In this document: piece by piece, positions 1-8,019 of the stretch
Position numbering within the stretch: position 1 is the first letter of the stretch
How the letters are laid out: the number at the start of each line of letters is the position of its first letter
Source: Tatumella citrea
Lineage (GTDB): Bacteria > Pseudomonadota > Gammaproteobacteria > Enterobacterales > Enterobacteriaceae
Assembly (NCBI RefSeq): GCF_002163585.1
Contig: NZ_CP015579.1
Span: 1,984,001-2,048,000 of the forward strand
Direction: 5' to 3'
DNA length: 64,000 nucleotides
Notes under the pieces: model-generated
Told to the model about the DNA's origin: nothing
The model's input: only the letters and a program-made list of their open reading frames with translations
Database searches by the model: none
Position numbers and translations under genes: made by a program

Positions 1-24
1 TTACCCTACTTTATGGAGAGAATT

Positions 25-315
25 ATGATTACTTTAAACGTTTTTTTTAAGGTCAATCCACAAAAGAAAAGTGAATTTCTGAAAGAACTCACTCATATGG
101 TGACTGAGTCAAATAAAGAATCGGGTTGTGAGTTTTATCAGTTATGGCAAGACCATGATAATCATAACTTCTATGTGTTGATCGAGCACTGGAAAGATAA
201 AGAATCTCTCGGCGGGCATCAGAAAACGGCGCACTGGCAGCATTTTGATAGTGTAGTAAATAGTTATCTTACCGAACCTTATGATGAACATCATTATAAA
301 GAGATTGAACAGTAA
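25..315 (+). CDS. Antibiotic biosynthesis monooxygenase (ABM)-family small protein
   Basis: Encodes about 96 residues with the ABM/YgiN-type pattern: an N-terminal beta strand, a KSEFLKEL helix, then 'ESGCEFYQLWQDHDN' and 'FYVLIEHWKDKESL'. Members are small dimeric ferredoxin-like folds that act as cofactor-free quinol monooxygenases or heme/small-molecule oxygenases; the substrate here is unknown. I chose ATG 25 rather than the in-frame ATG at 13, because GGAGAG at 15-20 is a good ribosome binding site only for the later start. It is convergent with the MFS gene that follows. The family call is firm; the reaction is not known. Confidence 0.8.
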   Translation: MITLNVFFKVNPQKKSEFLKELTHMVTESNKESGCEFYQLWQDHDNHNFYVLIEHWKDKESLGGHQKTAHWQHFDSVVNSYLTEPYDEHHYKEIEQ

Positions 316-322
316 TTAGGTT

Positions 323-348
323 GCAGGGAGTCTGAGGCTCCCTGCTTT
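323..348 (+). terminator. Putative intrinsic terminator after the ABM gene
   Basis: GCAGGGAG (323-330) pairs with CTCCCTGC (338-345) across a 7-nt loop and is followed by only three T. It is eight bases downstream of the stop codon, between convergent genes. The short T-run makes it a moderate call. Confidence 0.5.
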
Positions 349-384
349 AGTCACTGCCATGCCTGTTTCTGTTATATCAAAAAA

Positions 385-1659
385 TTAATTTCTGAATCTG
401 ATGAACTGTGAGCAAACCAGATACACAGCGGCGCATCCGGCATAATAAACCAGCATAGCCTGATAACCGTAATGTTGCACAATTATACCTGATGCAATAC
501 CTACAGTTGCCCCGCCAATTTGCCCTGCAAAGTTAAGCACGCCGCCAACAAAACCAAGATTTTTATGAGAGGTTATCATTCCCGGAATTAACCAGTAAAG
601 ACCGCCAAACATTTCAAAATAAAAACCAAGACAGATTATGGCAACGGCTAAGGTTACACTATGTATATAACCAATTGAGGCGAGGGAGGCGAGGGAAACA
701 ACGCCTGATACCAGAAACAATATTCTAAGAACCCATGGAAAGATTAAACTACCCCGAAATTTGTCTGAAATAAATCCACCACTTATTTCACCTAAGGTAC
801 CAGCAAGAAAAATGCAAAAAGTAGCAAGTCCTGAATATTGCAAACTCAACCCACGCTCATGAACCAGATAGCTGGGTCCCCATGTCACCAGTCCAAAGAA
901 AACCATCGCGAAGCCCATACGGCCAAAAAACATAAATATCAGTGAAACAATATCCAGTTTTCGTTCGGTAGCAGTCTGTTGATTTACCGGGAGTGCATTC
1001 GTCGTTGCCGCTTGAGTGATGATCTGCAACTCATGTTCCGTAATACCAGGATGCTGATGAGGGAACTCTTTAACTTTACGAAACACGATGTAGGCGACAA
1101 TCATGCTGATAATACCAGTAACAAGGAATGCCGCACGCCATGAACCGAACCAGATGATCAGCGAAGACACTATGATTGCACCGACCGCAGAACCGAGCGC
1201 AGCACCACTATCAATTAAGGTGATACCCCGGCTACGTTCCTTATCGGGTAACCATTGGCTGACAATCTTGTTGGCGGCAGGCATAAACGGGGCTTCGAAA
1301 GCGCCCAGACCAAGCCTGCTTAAAATAAGTGTAAAACCTCCCATAGCCAGGCCACCAATAGCAGCAAATACCCCCCAAAATATAGAGGTCACACCCAGAA
1401 TTTTTTTTGCTCCTATCTTATCAATCAGATAACCACCTGGTAACTGAAATGCACAATATGCCCAAAAAAATGAACTTAGTATTATCCCCTGAACCTCCGG
1501 TGATAAATTAAATTCTTTGGTGACATCCGGCATTGCAAGAGACAGAGAGATCCTGTCAATGCAGTTAATAGTGTACAGGATAAAAATTAATGAAATCATT
1601 CGCCAGCGGATAGTATATTTCCTGGCATTCCTGGTGCTGCTTTCATAAGCTAGTGACAT
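385..1659 (-). CDS. MFS transporter, ACS-like (anion:cation symporter) type
   Basis: A 424-residue major facilitator protein with about 12 hydrophobic segments. The start resembles hexuronate/galactonate/phthalate-type symporters ('INCIDRISLSLAMPDV', then 'GIILSSFFWAYCAFQLPGGYLIDKIGAKK', the A-like motif after TM2). It probably imports an organic acid across the inner membrane. The ATG at 1659 is preceded by GAGG at a good distance. It lies downstream of the RidA, reductase and MOSC genes on the same strand and is probably the last gene of that operon, so its substrate should be what those enzymes process. The substrate cannot be read from sequence. Confidence 0.85.
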   Translation of the reverse strand: MSLAYESSTRNARKYTIRWRMISLIFILYTINCIDRISLSLAMPDVTKEFNLSPEVQGIILSSFFWAYCAFQLPGGYLIDKIGAKKILGVTSIFWGVFAAIGGLAMGGFTLILSRLGLGAFEAPFMPAANKIVSQWLPDKERSRGITLIDSGAALGSAVGAIIVSSLIIWFGSWRAAFLVTGIISMIVAYIVFRKVKEFPHQHPGITEHELQIITQAATTNALPVNQQTATERKLDIVSLIFMFFGRMGFAMVFFGLVTWGPSYLVHERGLSLQYSGLATFCIFLAGTLGEISGGFISDKFRGSLIFPWVLRILFLVSGVVSLASLASIGYIHSVTLAVAIICLGFYFEMFGGLYWLIPGMITSHKNLGFVGGVLNFAGQIGGATVGIASGIIVQHYGYQAMLVYYAGCAAVYLVCSQFIRFRN

Positions 1660-1717
1660 AATTCAGGCCTCACATAAATGAATTACCTGGTAGAGAGGTT
1701 TGATTTATTATATTTTA

Positions 1718-2119
1718 TTAAAGTTCAGTTAAGGCAAACGCTTCTGCTTCAAATAAAAAATCAGGGTGCGCGAGAGCGGATACCTCGACAAAAGTATTTG
1801 ATGCTCTCATTGTTGGCGGCATAATTTCCTCGCGAATTTTTCTCATTAGCGGGAGTGCGGTTGAAATATCAGTCGAGTAGTAAGTTATTTTTGCTACATG
1901 CTGCCAGTCAGTATTGAGAGACTTAAGACAGAGCTCAAGATTATAATAGACCTGGCGAATTTGTGCCTCCATATCACCAGCACCAATAACAGCTCCTTGC
2001 TGATCGACAGATACCTGGCCTGATATAAATGCCGGGATACCATTTCCTGAAACCGTATGAGACCAGCCATTACCTGCGGCCAGTCCGTCCGGTTGGACAT
2101 TATGCTTAATGTTTTTCAT
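1718..2119 (-). CDS. RidA-family (YjgF/UK114) protein
   Basis: About 133 residues with the Rid fold signature: 'GNGIPAFISGQVSVDQQGAVIG' near the N-terminus, then 'RASNTFVEVSALAHPDFLFEAEAF' carrying the conserved Arg and the C-terminal Glu. RidA proteins hydrolyse reactive enamine/imine intermediates to keto acids and ammonia. I trimmed the start to 2119 because GGTGGAGG precedes that ATG; the longer reading begins inside the upstream reductase gene and adds unrelated residues. It is part of the leftward MOSC-reductase-RidA-MFS operon. A second Rid paralogue lies at 11419-11814. Confidence 0.85.
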   Translation of the reverse strand: MKNIKHNVQPDGLAAGNGWSHTVSGNGIPAFISGQVSVDQQGAVIGAGDMEAQIRQVYYNLELCLKSLNTDWQHVAKITYYSTDISTALPLMRKIREEIMPPTMRASNTFVEVSALAHPDFLFEAEAFALTEL

Positions 2120-2148
2120 TTTACCTCCACCAAAGTTAACGTAATAAT

Positions 2149-3093
2149 TCACAGTGAATTTATAACTATTATCCCTTTGCCCCGGGAGACGCAGGGGGTC
2201 ATTAATGTTTTTCTCTCCTCTTCTGTCAGGCAATGATCTTTATGCTGAATTTCTCCGGAAATTATATCAATAATGCAACTCCGGCAGGTTCCGGCTTCAC
2301 ATGCATAATCAATATCAACGCCATCGTCGAGTAAAACCTGTAGTAATGTTTTTTCAGCGGAAACCTGCAACGTATGGCCACTACGTGGAATTTCGGCAAT
2401 AAAGGGCTCACCTAATATAGCCCCTTGTTGAGGTGGTGAAGAGAAATTTTCAGAGAAAGCCGTTCCGGTCGGCCAGTGCTGACAAGCCAGTGAAATACTC
2501 TGATTAAATCGCGCAGATCCACAATAGTAAAGTACGGTATTTTCGGGACAGATATTTAATAATCGTTCAATATCCAGTCTGGAACCTTCATTTGAGCAAT
2601 GCAGAACAACATCAACGGGTAAGTTATTCAGTTCATCCAGAAAAATAGCATCCTGCCGATGGCGAACACAATAATGAAGTGTCATTTTCTTTTCTTTGTC
2701 TGCGAGTTCATAGATAAAACTAAGGATTGGGGTGATTCCAATTCCACCGGCAATAAATATATACTCTGAAAATAACGGGTTGATACTAAAATCTGGTTGC
2801 GGATACGAAATGAAATAATGTTCCTTTTCCCGGACATGTTCATGAACGTACTGAGAGCCGCCTCTTCCTGACGGATCTAATTTTACTGCAATGCGATAGT
2901 TTTGAGGATCATGACTATTGCATACAGAATATTGCCGGCTTAGTCCTTTTTTCATTCTGAATATGATGTTGGAACCTGCAGCGCAAACCGGAAAGTATTC
3001 CCGATCAGCCGGGGTAAATTCTATGGTCTTAATATCTGGAGAAACAGAGGATATCTTATCGACTCTGACTTTCATAAGCAGTCGTACTGTCAT
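2149..3093 (-). CDS. PDR/VanB-type ferredoxin-NAD(P)H oxidoreductase with C-terminal 2Fe-2S domain
   Basis: A 314-residue protein: FMN/FAD-binding barrel with 'SRQYSVCNS' (flavin phosphate site, residues about 53-61), NAD-binding domain with 'FIAGGIGITPILSFI', and a C-terminal plant-type ferredoxin with Cys265, Cys270, Cys273 and Cys301. This is the architecture of phthalate dioxygenase reductase and VanB, which pass electrons from NAD(P)H to an oxygenase. No Rieske oxygenase is encoded nearby. Instead the ATG overlaps the stop of the MOSC gene (TAATG), so the two are translationally coupled and the MOSC protein is the likely electron acceptor. Confidence 0.9.
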   Translation of the reverse strand: MTVRLLMKVRVDKISSVSPDIKTIEFTPADREYFPVCAAGSNIIFRMKKGLSRQYSVCNSHDPQNYRIAVKLDPSGRGGSQYVHEHVREKEHYFISYPQPDFSINPLFSEYIFIAGGIGITPILSFIYELADKEKKMTLHYCVRHRQDAIFLDELNNLPVDVVLHCSNEGSRLDIERLLNICPENTVLYYCGSARFNQSISLACQHWPTGTAFSENFSSPPQQGAILGEPFIAEIPRSGHTLQVSAEKTLLQVLLDDGVDIDYACEAGTCRSCIIDIISGEIQHKDHCLTEEERKTLMTPCVSRGKGIIVINSL

Positions 3094-3614
3094 TATTTAG
3101 CCTCTTTTATCTCATCGCCCGGGAAAACTATTCCGCCGGTTAAGATCTCGCAATTTAACCCTGAACGACCTAGCAGAGGTTCCATGACAGGTTTGTCGAT
3201 CAATCTTTCCAGATACCGGCAGGGGTGATTTAGTTTAGTGGCCAGAATAATCACTGTATTGCCTATTGAAATTCTTTTGCCAATGAGCAGGTTAAGATCT
3301 ATACCTTCGGTAATAATATTTCTCCTGCATTCCCGGGCACTAAAATTTATACCTAACGTCTGACTAATATCGGTAAGAACTTCGTCAGCAATTAGTGTCA
3401 GTTGATGTTCAGGTTTCGGTCTGTCTGACCATCGTCCTTCTTGTTTAGCATATCTGTCACCCTCTATTCCAATGCCTTTAATTAGCCTTACCGATGCTTG
3501 TTGCTGCATTTCATGTGCCGCAATTTCAGCAGTAAATAAGCTCAATACTCTGCCAGCGAGCAATGTCTTTTTTGCTGATCCAGTTGTTTGATCAGTGAGT
3601 CCGACTGCAGTCAT
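3093..3614 (-). CDS. MOSC-domain protein (molybdenum cofactor sulfurase C-terminal-like)
   Basis: A 173-residue single-domain protein with the MOSC signature: 'GDRYAKQEGRWSDR', 'RRNIITEGIDLNLLIGKRISIG' and a conserved Cys132 in 'LNHPCRYLERLI', the residue that ligates molybdenum in MOSC enzymes. MOSC proteins such as YcbX and YiiM reduce N-hydroxylated compounds when supplied with electrons. It is first in the leftward operon and overlaps the ferredoxin reductase gene by one base (TAATG). In some bacteria MOSC, FNR and ferredoxin domains are fused; here they are split over two coupled genes. Confidence 0.88.
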   Translation of the reverse strand: MTAVGLTDQTTGSAKKTLLAGRVLSLFTAEIAAHEMQQQASVRLIKGIGIEGDRYAKQEGRWSDRPKPEHQLTLIADEVLTDISQTLGINFSARECRRNIITEGIDLNLLIGKRISIGNTVIILATKLNHPCRYLERLIDKPVMEPLLGRSGLNCEILTGGIVFPGDEIKEAK

Positions 3615-3685
3615 TGAATATCCCCATACTTACCTAATGATATTTGCTAAACACAGCGACGAGGTCTGCAAAATTATATCGACGT

Positions 3686-3716
3686 TAGTTCCATATGTGG
3701 TTTATAGTTCCAAATG
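3686..3716. promoter_or_regulatory. Tandem direct repeat TAGTTCCAWATG in divergent promoter region
   Basis: TAGTTCCATATG (3686-3697) and TAGTTCCAAATG (3705-3716) match at 11 of 12 bases and are spaced 19 bp start to start, about two helical turns. They lie between the divergent MOSC operon (start 3614) and the D-2-hydroxyacid dehydrogenase (start 3764). The layout suggests a regulator binding one DNA face. The neighbouring IclR protein is the obvious candidate but this is inference. Confidence 0.45.
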
Positions 3717-3763
3717 CTGTACTAAGCAATCGTTCATTTAGCCATCGGTAAGAGGAAATTATT

Positions 3764-4699
3764 ATGGATAGCACGACAACCCAGGTCATTACTGTGCCGG
3801 ATAAGTCTCTGGCTGAAGCACTACAATCGGGTGCCGGAGAGGTCAGAATTGTATTTTGGCCCGATGGCTCGGAACTGCCTGAAGATGTTAAAAAGGAAGT
3901 CACGGGGGTTGTTTTACCCTATCAACACGACAGCCATACTCTGCATGTTTTACATGATTTACCTGGATTAAAATGGGTTCAGACACAAAGTACCGGTTAT
4001 GACAATGTACTGGCCTGTCTGCCTGTGGGGGTGAGATTATCGAATGCAGCTGGTGTCCATGCTTCATCAACAGCAGAACTGGCGATTGGCCTCGTTATTG
4101 CTTCACTCAGGAATATCGATACTGCTGCAAAGGACATGCTACAGGGAGTCTGGCGTGAAAAGCGGCATAAGTCACTGGAGCATCGTAAGGTCTTAGTCAT
4201 AGGCGCCGGTAACATCGGGGATGCTATTGTCAGAAGATTAATTCCTTTCGGTGTGACTTTGTCACGGATCAGCCGTACTGCCAGAAGGGACGAGTTGGGG
4301 GAAGTGATGACATTTGCCGGGCTAAATGATTCTCTGGCTGATGCCGAAATAGTCATACTTGCTCTGCCACTGACTGAGGAAACCAAAAGTCTGGTTAATC
4401 ATCAATTTTTATCCCGGATGCCGGACGAGGCTCTGTTAGTCAATGTAGGGCGTGGTGGGGTTGTGGTTACAGAAGATTTGATCAGTGAACTGAACACGGG
4501 GAGATTGCACGCCGCTCTGGATGTTGTCGATCCTGAACCGTTATTGCCTGAGCATCCACTGTGGAAATGCCCAAATCTGTTGATAACTCCTCACCTGGGC
4601 GGTAACACAACGGCATTTGTCCCCGGAATACACAAACTTCTGGCAGATCAAACTGAACGATTAAAGCACGGCCAGCTGCCGTTAAATCTGGTTAACTGA
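3764..4699 (+). CDS. D-2-hydroxyacid dehydrogenase (NAD(P)-dependent)
   Basis: A 311-residue D-isomer-specific 2-hydroxyacid dehydrogenase. It has the Rossmann motif 'VLVIGAGNIGDAIV' and the catalytic triad: Arg in 'LLVNVGRGGVVV', Glu in 'DVVDPEPLLPEHPLW' and His in 'LITPHLGGNT'. It interconverts a 2-keto acid and its D-2-hydroxy acid in the cytoplasm. AGAGGAAA precedes the ATG. It stands alone, divergent from the MOSC/reductase/RidA/MFS operon and convergent with the IclR gene, so these genes probably act on one substrate. A GhrA-like paralogue is at 7029-7958. Confidence 0.9.
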   Translation: MDSTTTQVITVPDKSLAEALQSGAGEVRIVFWPDGSELPEDVKKEVTGVVLPYQHDSHTLHVLHDLPGLKWVQTQSTGYDNVLACLPVGVRLSNAAGVHASSTAELAIGLVIASLRNIDTAAKDMLQGVWREKRHKSLEHRKVLVIGAGNIGDAIVRRLIPFGVTLSRISRTARRDELGEVMTFAGLNDSLADAEIVILALPLTEETKSLVNHQFLSRMPDEALLVNVGRGGVVVTEDLISELNTGRLHAALDVVDPEPLLPEHPLWKCPNLLITPHLGGNTTAFVPGIHKLLADQTERLKHGQLPLNLVN

Positions 4700-4733
4700 C
4701 CAGCTGGCTCCTGTTCTGTCACAGGACAGGGGC

Positions 4734-5543
4734 TCAACTATCTTTCTGTATATCAATTCTGGTATGCAGAGGATTCCCCAGTAATGCGGCGAGCGTATCC
4801 AGTTCAGATAAAAGACTTTGTTTTCGTTTTTCATCAAAAGTCACGGTGACTGAGCTGACCGAAACTCCCAGTTTAGGGCCGTTGATTCCACGGGACGGAA
4901 CAGCAATACCCAGGCAGACCACACCCAGAGCGCTTTCCTGATTTTCCAGGGCAAATCCTTGTTGCCTGATATCAATAAGTTCTTGTTTTAACTCTGTTAC
5001 CGTGCGCAGAGAAAACTCAGTAAGCACCGGTAATTCTGTGAAACTGGCATATAACAAGTCAACGTCTTCAGTGTCCAGTTTTGCCAGCATTGCTTTACCT
5101 ACAGCACAAAGCGATGCTGGCATACGGTCGCCAATACTCGGTGTCAGGTGGTTTGCAGCATGACCCTCAAAACGGGCCAGATAAATAACATCTGTTTTAT
5201 CGAGTAACGCTATTCTGACTGTTTCGGTACTCAGCACCGGAGAGGCTTTACAGAAGCGATAAAACTCCTGAACGGTATCCAGTCGGTTAAGATAGGCACT
5301 TGCCAGACCGACAAGTTTCCGTCCCAACATATAACCTTCAGCTGTACGATGAACCAGGTCAGCATCTTCAAGACTACTTAACAGATGTGCTGTCGATGAT
5401 TTCGCCAGATCAAGCGCAACTGATATTTCGGTCTGCGTCAAACACCCTGTTTTAGATGCAGCAAGTAAATCGAGGATTTTCACTGCCCGGGTAATCGCCG
5501 GTGAACGGGAATTAGCTTCTTTCTTGTCAGTAAAATCAGTCAT
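4734..5543 (-). CDS. IclR-family transcriptional regulator
   Basis: 269 residues. The N-terminal winged helix ('AITRAVKILDLLAASKTGCL', then 'LTQTEISVALDLAKSSTAHLLSSLEDADLV') is followed by an IclR effector domain with 'LCAVGKAMLAKL' and the C-terminal 'GVVCLGIAVPSR'. IclR proteins bind small carboxylates and control catabolic operons. It ends 34 bp from the stop of the dehydrogenase at 3764-4699, in convergent orientation. Likely targets are the 3.7-kb divergent promoter or the aldolase operon starting at 6277. Confidence 0.9.
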   Translation of the reverse strand: MTDFTDKKEANSRSPAITRAVKILDLLAASKTGCLTQTEISVALDLAKSSTAHLLSSLEDADLVHRTAEGYMLGRKLVGLASAYLNRLDTVQEFYRFCKASPVLSTETVRIALLDKTDVIYLARFEGHAANHLTPSIGDRMPASLCAVGKAMLAKLDTEDVDLLYASFTELPVLTEFSLRTVTELKQELIDIRQQGFALENQESALGVVCLGIAVPSRGINGPKLGVSVSSVTVTFDEKRKQSLLSELDTLAALLGNPLHTRIDIQKDS

Positions 5544-5889
5544 ACATACATAACCTACCTCTCAGACTGCCGCCATCACAGGAGAGAGCATTGTGAAAGT
5601 AATTATATAACGCATGCTAACATAACCTGCTGAGTGCGAAACTATTTTAAAGCCAATGCCTGATGTTTTTTTAAGCGACCAGGCGCTGAGCGTGTCCGGA
5701 CAGTCTGAACAGTCTTCTCTGCTTATACTCTGGCAGAGGAAAATCCCAACCGACAAACTCACCGCCGTCAGATAAATGATTGCGAGCAGTGTTAAATCGG
5801 TGGATAGGGCAATAATCAACAGGTGATTTTCTAAATCTGGCAGAGGGATTTTGGAGGATCACCGGGGCTACTGAGTCAGTTATTGGTCT

Positions 5890-5910
5890 GATTGTGTAGT
5901 TAACACAATC
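5890..5910. promoter_or_regulatory. Perfect inverted repeat GATTGTGT-N5-ACACAATC (candidate operator)
   Basis: GATTGTGT (5890-5897) and ACACAATC (5903-5910) are exact reverse complements around AGTTA. The 21-bp two-fold symmetric site has no T-run, so it is operator-like rather than terminator-like. It lies between the IclR gene and the aldolase operon. Which regulator binds is not known. Confidence 0.45.
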
Positions 5911-5988
5911 TGCACTTTACGATCCGGTTATCAGCTCTCATTTATTGGTTGTTGCTCACTTGTCATTCACAAATATTTTAATCCCTGA

Positions 5989-6119
5989 ATTGGTGCAATA
6001 AAATAATTTCCCTGGTGCAGACAGAAAGCATGTTTCAAAAATGCAGTGCCATTTCTTCATACAAATACTATGTTGGCTACAGATTATAACCTTTTAGCTG
6101 TCCGTTCTGTTGCACCAAT
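5989..6119. promoter_or_regulatory. Distant inverted pair ATTGGTGCAA / TTGCACCAAT upstream of the aldolase operon
   Basis: ATTGGTGCAA (5989-5998) and its exact complement TTGCACCAAT (6110-6119) lie about 110 bp apart, with a further TGGTGCA at 6013-6019. TGCACC/GGTGCA half sites resemble enterobacterial NtrC sites, and the downstream operon includes an N-carbamoyl hydrolase that releases ammonia. I found no convincing sigma-54 promoter (GG-N10-GC) before the gene, so the NtrC reading is weak. Confidence 0.3.
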
Positions 6120-6276
6120 AAAGTGAATTCTGTCGCTGATTTTCTGTATAAATATCATTTATATGTGCTATTAATAATCTTGTTTTGCTAAGTGACATAA
6201 TTATCTTCATAACTAACAGCATGTGTTTTTCGGATGTTTTCTACTGCGAATTAAATGAATGTTAGTAAGGAATAAT

Positions 6277-7032
6277 ATGTCGATAAAAAACAAAGTTAGC
6301 TTACAGGAGTGGGAGTTACGGTGTGAACTTGCTGCTCTGTATCGTATTGTTGCTCATTTTAAAATGACAGACATGATCGACACCCATATTTCACTGCGTA
6401 TTCCTGGCGAGGAAAACTATTTCCTGATTAATAAATATGGTGTTTTATTTGAGAAAATGACCGCCTCGGATTTGGTGAAAATAAATTGTGACGGAGGGAT
6501 TGTCGAGGCTTACGAACAGGATAAAAAGGTGAACGTCGCAGGATTTATTATTCATTCTGCGATTCATCAGCACCGGCATGATCTGAACTGTATTATTCAT
6601 ACTCATACAGCTGATGGTATGGCGGTAGCTGCTCAACAGGCAGGGTTATTACCGCTGACGCAACATGCGTTAAAGTTTTTCGATAACCTTGGCTATCACA
6701 CTTATGAAGGTATTGCGTTATCCAGGGAAGAACAGCTTCGGCTGGTGCATGATTTATCCGTCCACAATGCAATGATTTTACGAAATCATGGCCTGATTGG
6801 TGCAGGTCATACGATTGCCAGCGCATTCCACGAAATTTATTTTCTGGAGAGAGCCTGTCAGGCGCAGGTAAAAGCCCTGTCAGGTGGGCAACCTTTGAAT
6901 TTTCCTTCGGAAGAGGTCTGCCGCCATACCGCCCGCCAGTTTAAACGAGAGGGTATTGAGGTCATCATTAATGATGGCTGGAATGCGGCACTGAGCCTGA
7001 TTGAAGATCAGCGGAGTGCCTACTGTTTATGA
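6277..7032 (+). CDS. Class II aldolase/adducin-family protein
   Basis: 251 residues with the class II aldolase fold. The metal-binding histidines are in 'IIHTHTADGMAVAA' and 'ILRNHGLIGAG', and a substrate loop 'INKYGVLFEKMTASDLVKI' precedes them. Members are zinc-dependent aldolases or decarboxylases of sugar phosphates and related hydroxy-keto compounds. The ATG at 6277 was chosen because AAGGA precedes it; an in-frame ATG at 6259 lacks a site. It is first gene of a rightward operon and overlaps the next gene by 4 bp (ATGA). The substrate is unknown. Confidence 0.85.
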   Translation: MSIKNKVSLQEWELRCELAALYRIVAHFKMTDMIDTHISLRIPGEENYFLINKYGVLFEKMTASDLVKINCDGGIVEAYEQDKKVNVAGFIIHSAIHQHRHDLNCIIHTHTADGMAVAAQQAGLLPLTQHALKFFDNLGYHTYEGIALSREEQLRLVHDLSVHNAMILRNHGLIGAGHTIASAFHEIYFLERACQAQVKALSGGQPLNFPSEEVCRHTARQFKREGIEVIINDGWNAALSLIEDQRSAYCL

Positions 7033-7958
7033 CTGACGTCGTCATTCTGAGCTCATCAGAACAATTTTCCCGTGAGTTACGCCAGGCATTTAGTTTGCAG
7101 CGTCCGGATATCACACCGTTATTTGCCGATGATCCTGCGGCTTCAGGGGCTGAGATTGCTGCATGTTGGTTTCCGGAAAGCGGCACTCTTAATCGTTATC
7201 CGCAGCTGAAATTAATTCACTCCGTGGCGGCGGGTGTTGACCATTTAGGAGCGGAACTTCTTCAGTCTGGCAAAGTTATATGTCGGGTGGTGGATGAAAA
7301 TCAAAAGCAGGGGATGTTTGAATATATCCTGTGGGCCGTACTTTATTTTCATCGTGATTTAAACAAGGTACTGAAAAATAACCAGCACCGGCACTGGCAG
7401 AGATATCCTCAACGGCTTGCCTCAGAAATTTGCATTGGAATTATGGGATTAGGTGAGATCGGCCGTTATGTTGGCGAGAAACTGGCGCAACTGGGTTACC
7501 GGGTGAATGGCTGGTCCCGCAGCCGGAAAAATCTCCCCGAAATACGCTGTTTTAGTGGTGATTCTGAGCGGGAGCAGTTTCTGAATGAGAGCAACATTCT
7601 GATTAACCTGCTGCCATTAACCCCTGAAACACAAGGCATTCTGTGTGCTGCGACTCTTAGTCAATTACCTCAGTCTGCAGCATTAATCAATTGCGGGCGG
7701 GGGGGACATATGGTGGCTCAGGATATTATTTATGCGACAGAATCTGGCTGGTTACAGGGGGCAGTTCTTGATGTATTTCCACATGAACCACTGCCTGCAG
7801 AAGATCCGTTATGGACAACCCCCGGAATTATTGTGACCCCGCATATGGCATCGGCCGCATCGTTTCGTACGATTGCCCGGCAAATTGGGGAAAATGTCGA
7901 CCGGTTTAACTCAGGGAGTTCTCCTCAAAATACCATCAACCCAATATCCGGCTATTAA
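7029..7958 (+). CDS. GhrA-like D-2-hydroxyacid dehydrogenase (glyoxylate/hydroxypyruvate reductase type)
   Basis: 309 residues, the size of E. coli GhrA. The NAD(P) motif is 'IGIMGLGEIGRYVGEKL', with 'VNGWSRSRK' after beta 2, where basic residues favour NADPH. Catalytic residues are Arg in 'LINCGRGGHMV', Glu in 'DVFPHEPLPAEDPLW' and His in 'IVTPHMASAAS'. GhrA-type enzymes reduce glyoxylate and hydroxypyruvate. It is translationally coupled to the class II aldolase, so it may reduce an aldolase product. The subfamily is likely; the true substrate is not known. Confidence 0.85.
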   Translation: MTDVVILSSSEQFSRELRQAFSLQRPDITPLFADDPAASGAEIAACWFPESGTLNRYPQLKLIHSVAAGVDHLGAELLQSGKVICRVVDENQKQGMFEYILWAVLYFHRDLNKVLKNNQHRHWQRYPQRLASEICIGIMGLGEIGRYVGEKLAQLGYRVNGWSRSRKNLPEIRCFSGDSEREQFLNESNILINLLPLTPETQGILCAATLSQLPQSAALINCGRGGHMVAQDIIYATESGWLQGAVLDVFPHEPLPAEDPLWTTPGIIVTPHMASAASFRTIARQIGENVDRFNSGSSPQNTINPISGY

Positions 7959-8019
7959 CCGGCCATGATCAACGATTTTTGTCAGTTGAATTACGACTGA
8001 CGGACCACCGGAGTTAAAA

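Larger units (their letters stand above)
5544..6276. other. Long AT-rich intergenic region between divergent IclR gene and aldolase operon
   Basis: About 730 bp with no gene I can support. The two leftward reading frames in 5562-5862 overlap each other and resemble no family I recognise. The region holds two inverted repeats listed separately (5890-5910 and 5989-6119). It most likely holds regulatory DNA and possibly a decayed gene. Confidence 0.5.

Noticed and set aside
4700..4733. CCTGTTCT/AGGACAGG hairpin between convergent dehydrogenase and IclR genes as a terminator
   Set aside because: The stem needs a G-T pair and has no T-run on either strand, so it was not listed as a feature.
5562..5862. 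Two overlapping leftward reading frames upstream of the IclR gene
   Set aside because: They overlap each other in different frames, have no ribosome binding site, and neither product resembles a family.
6120..6276. Sigma-54 promoter before the aldolase operon
   Set aside because: NtrC-like half sites prompted a search for GG-N10-GC with TGGCAC/TTGCA context; none was convincing.
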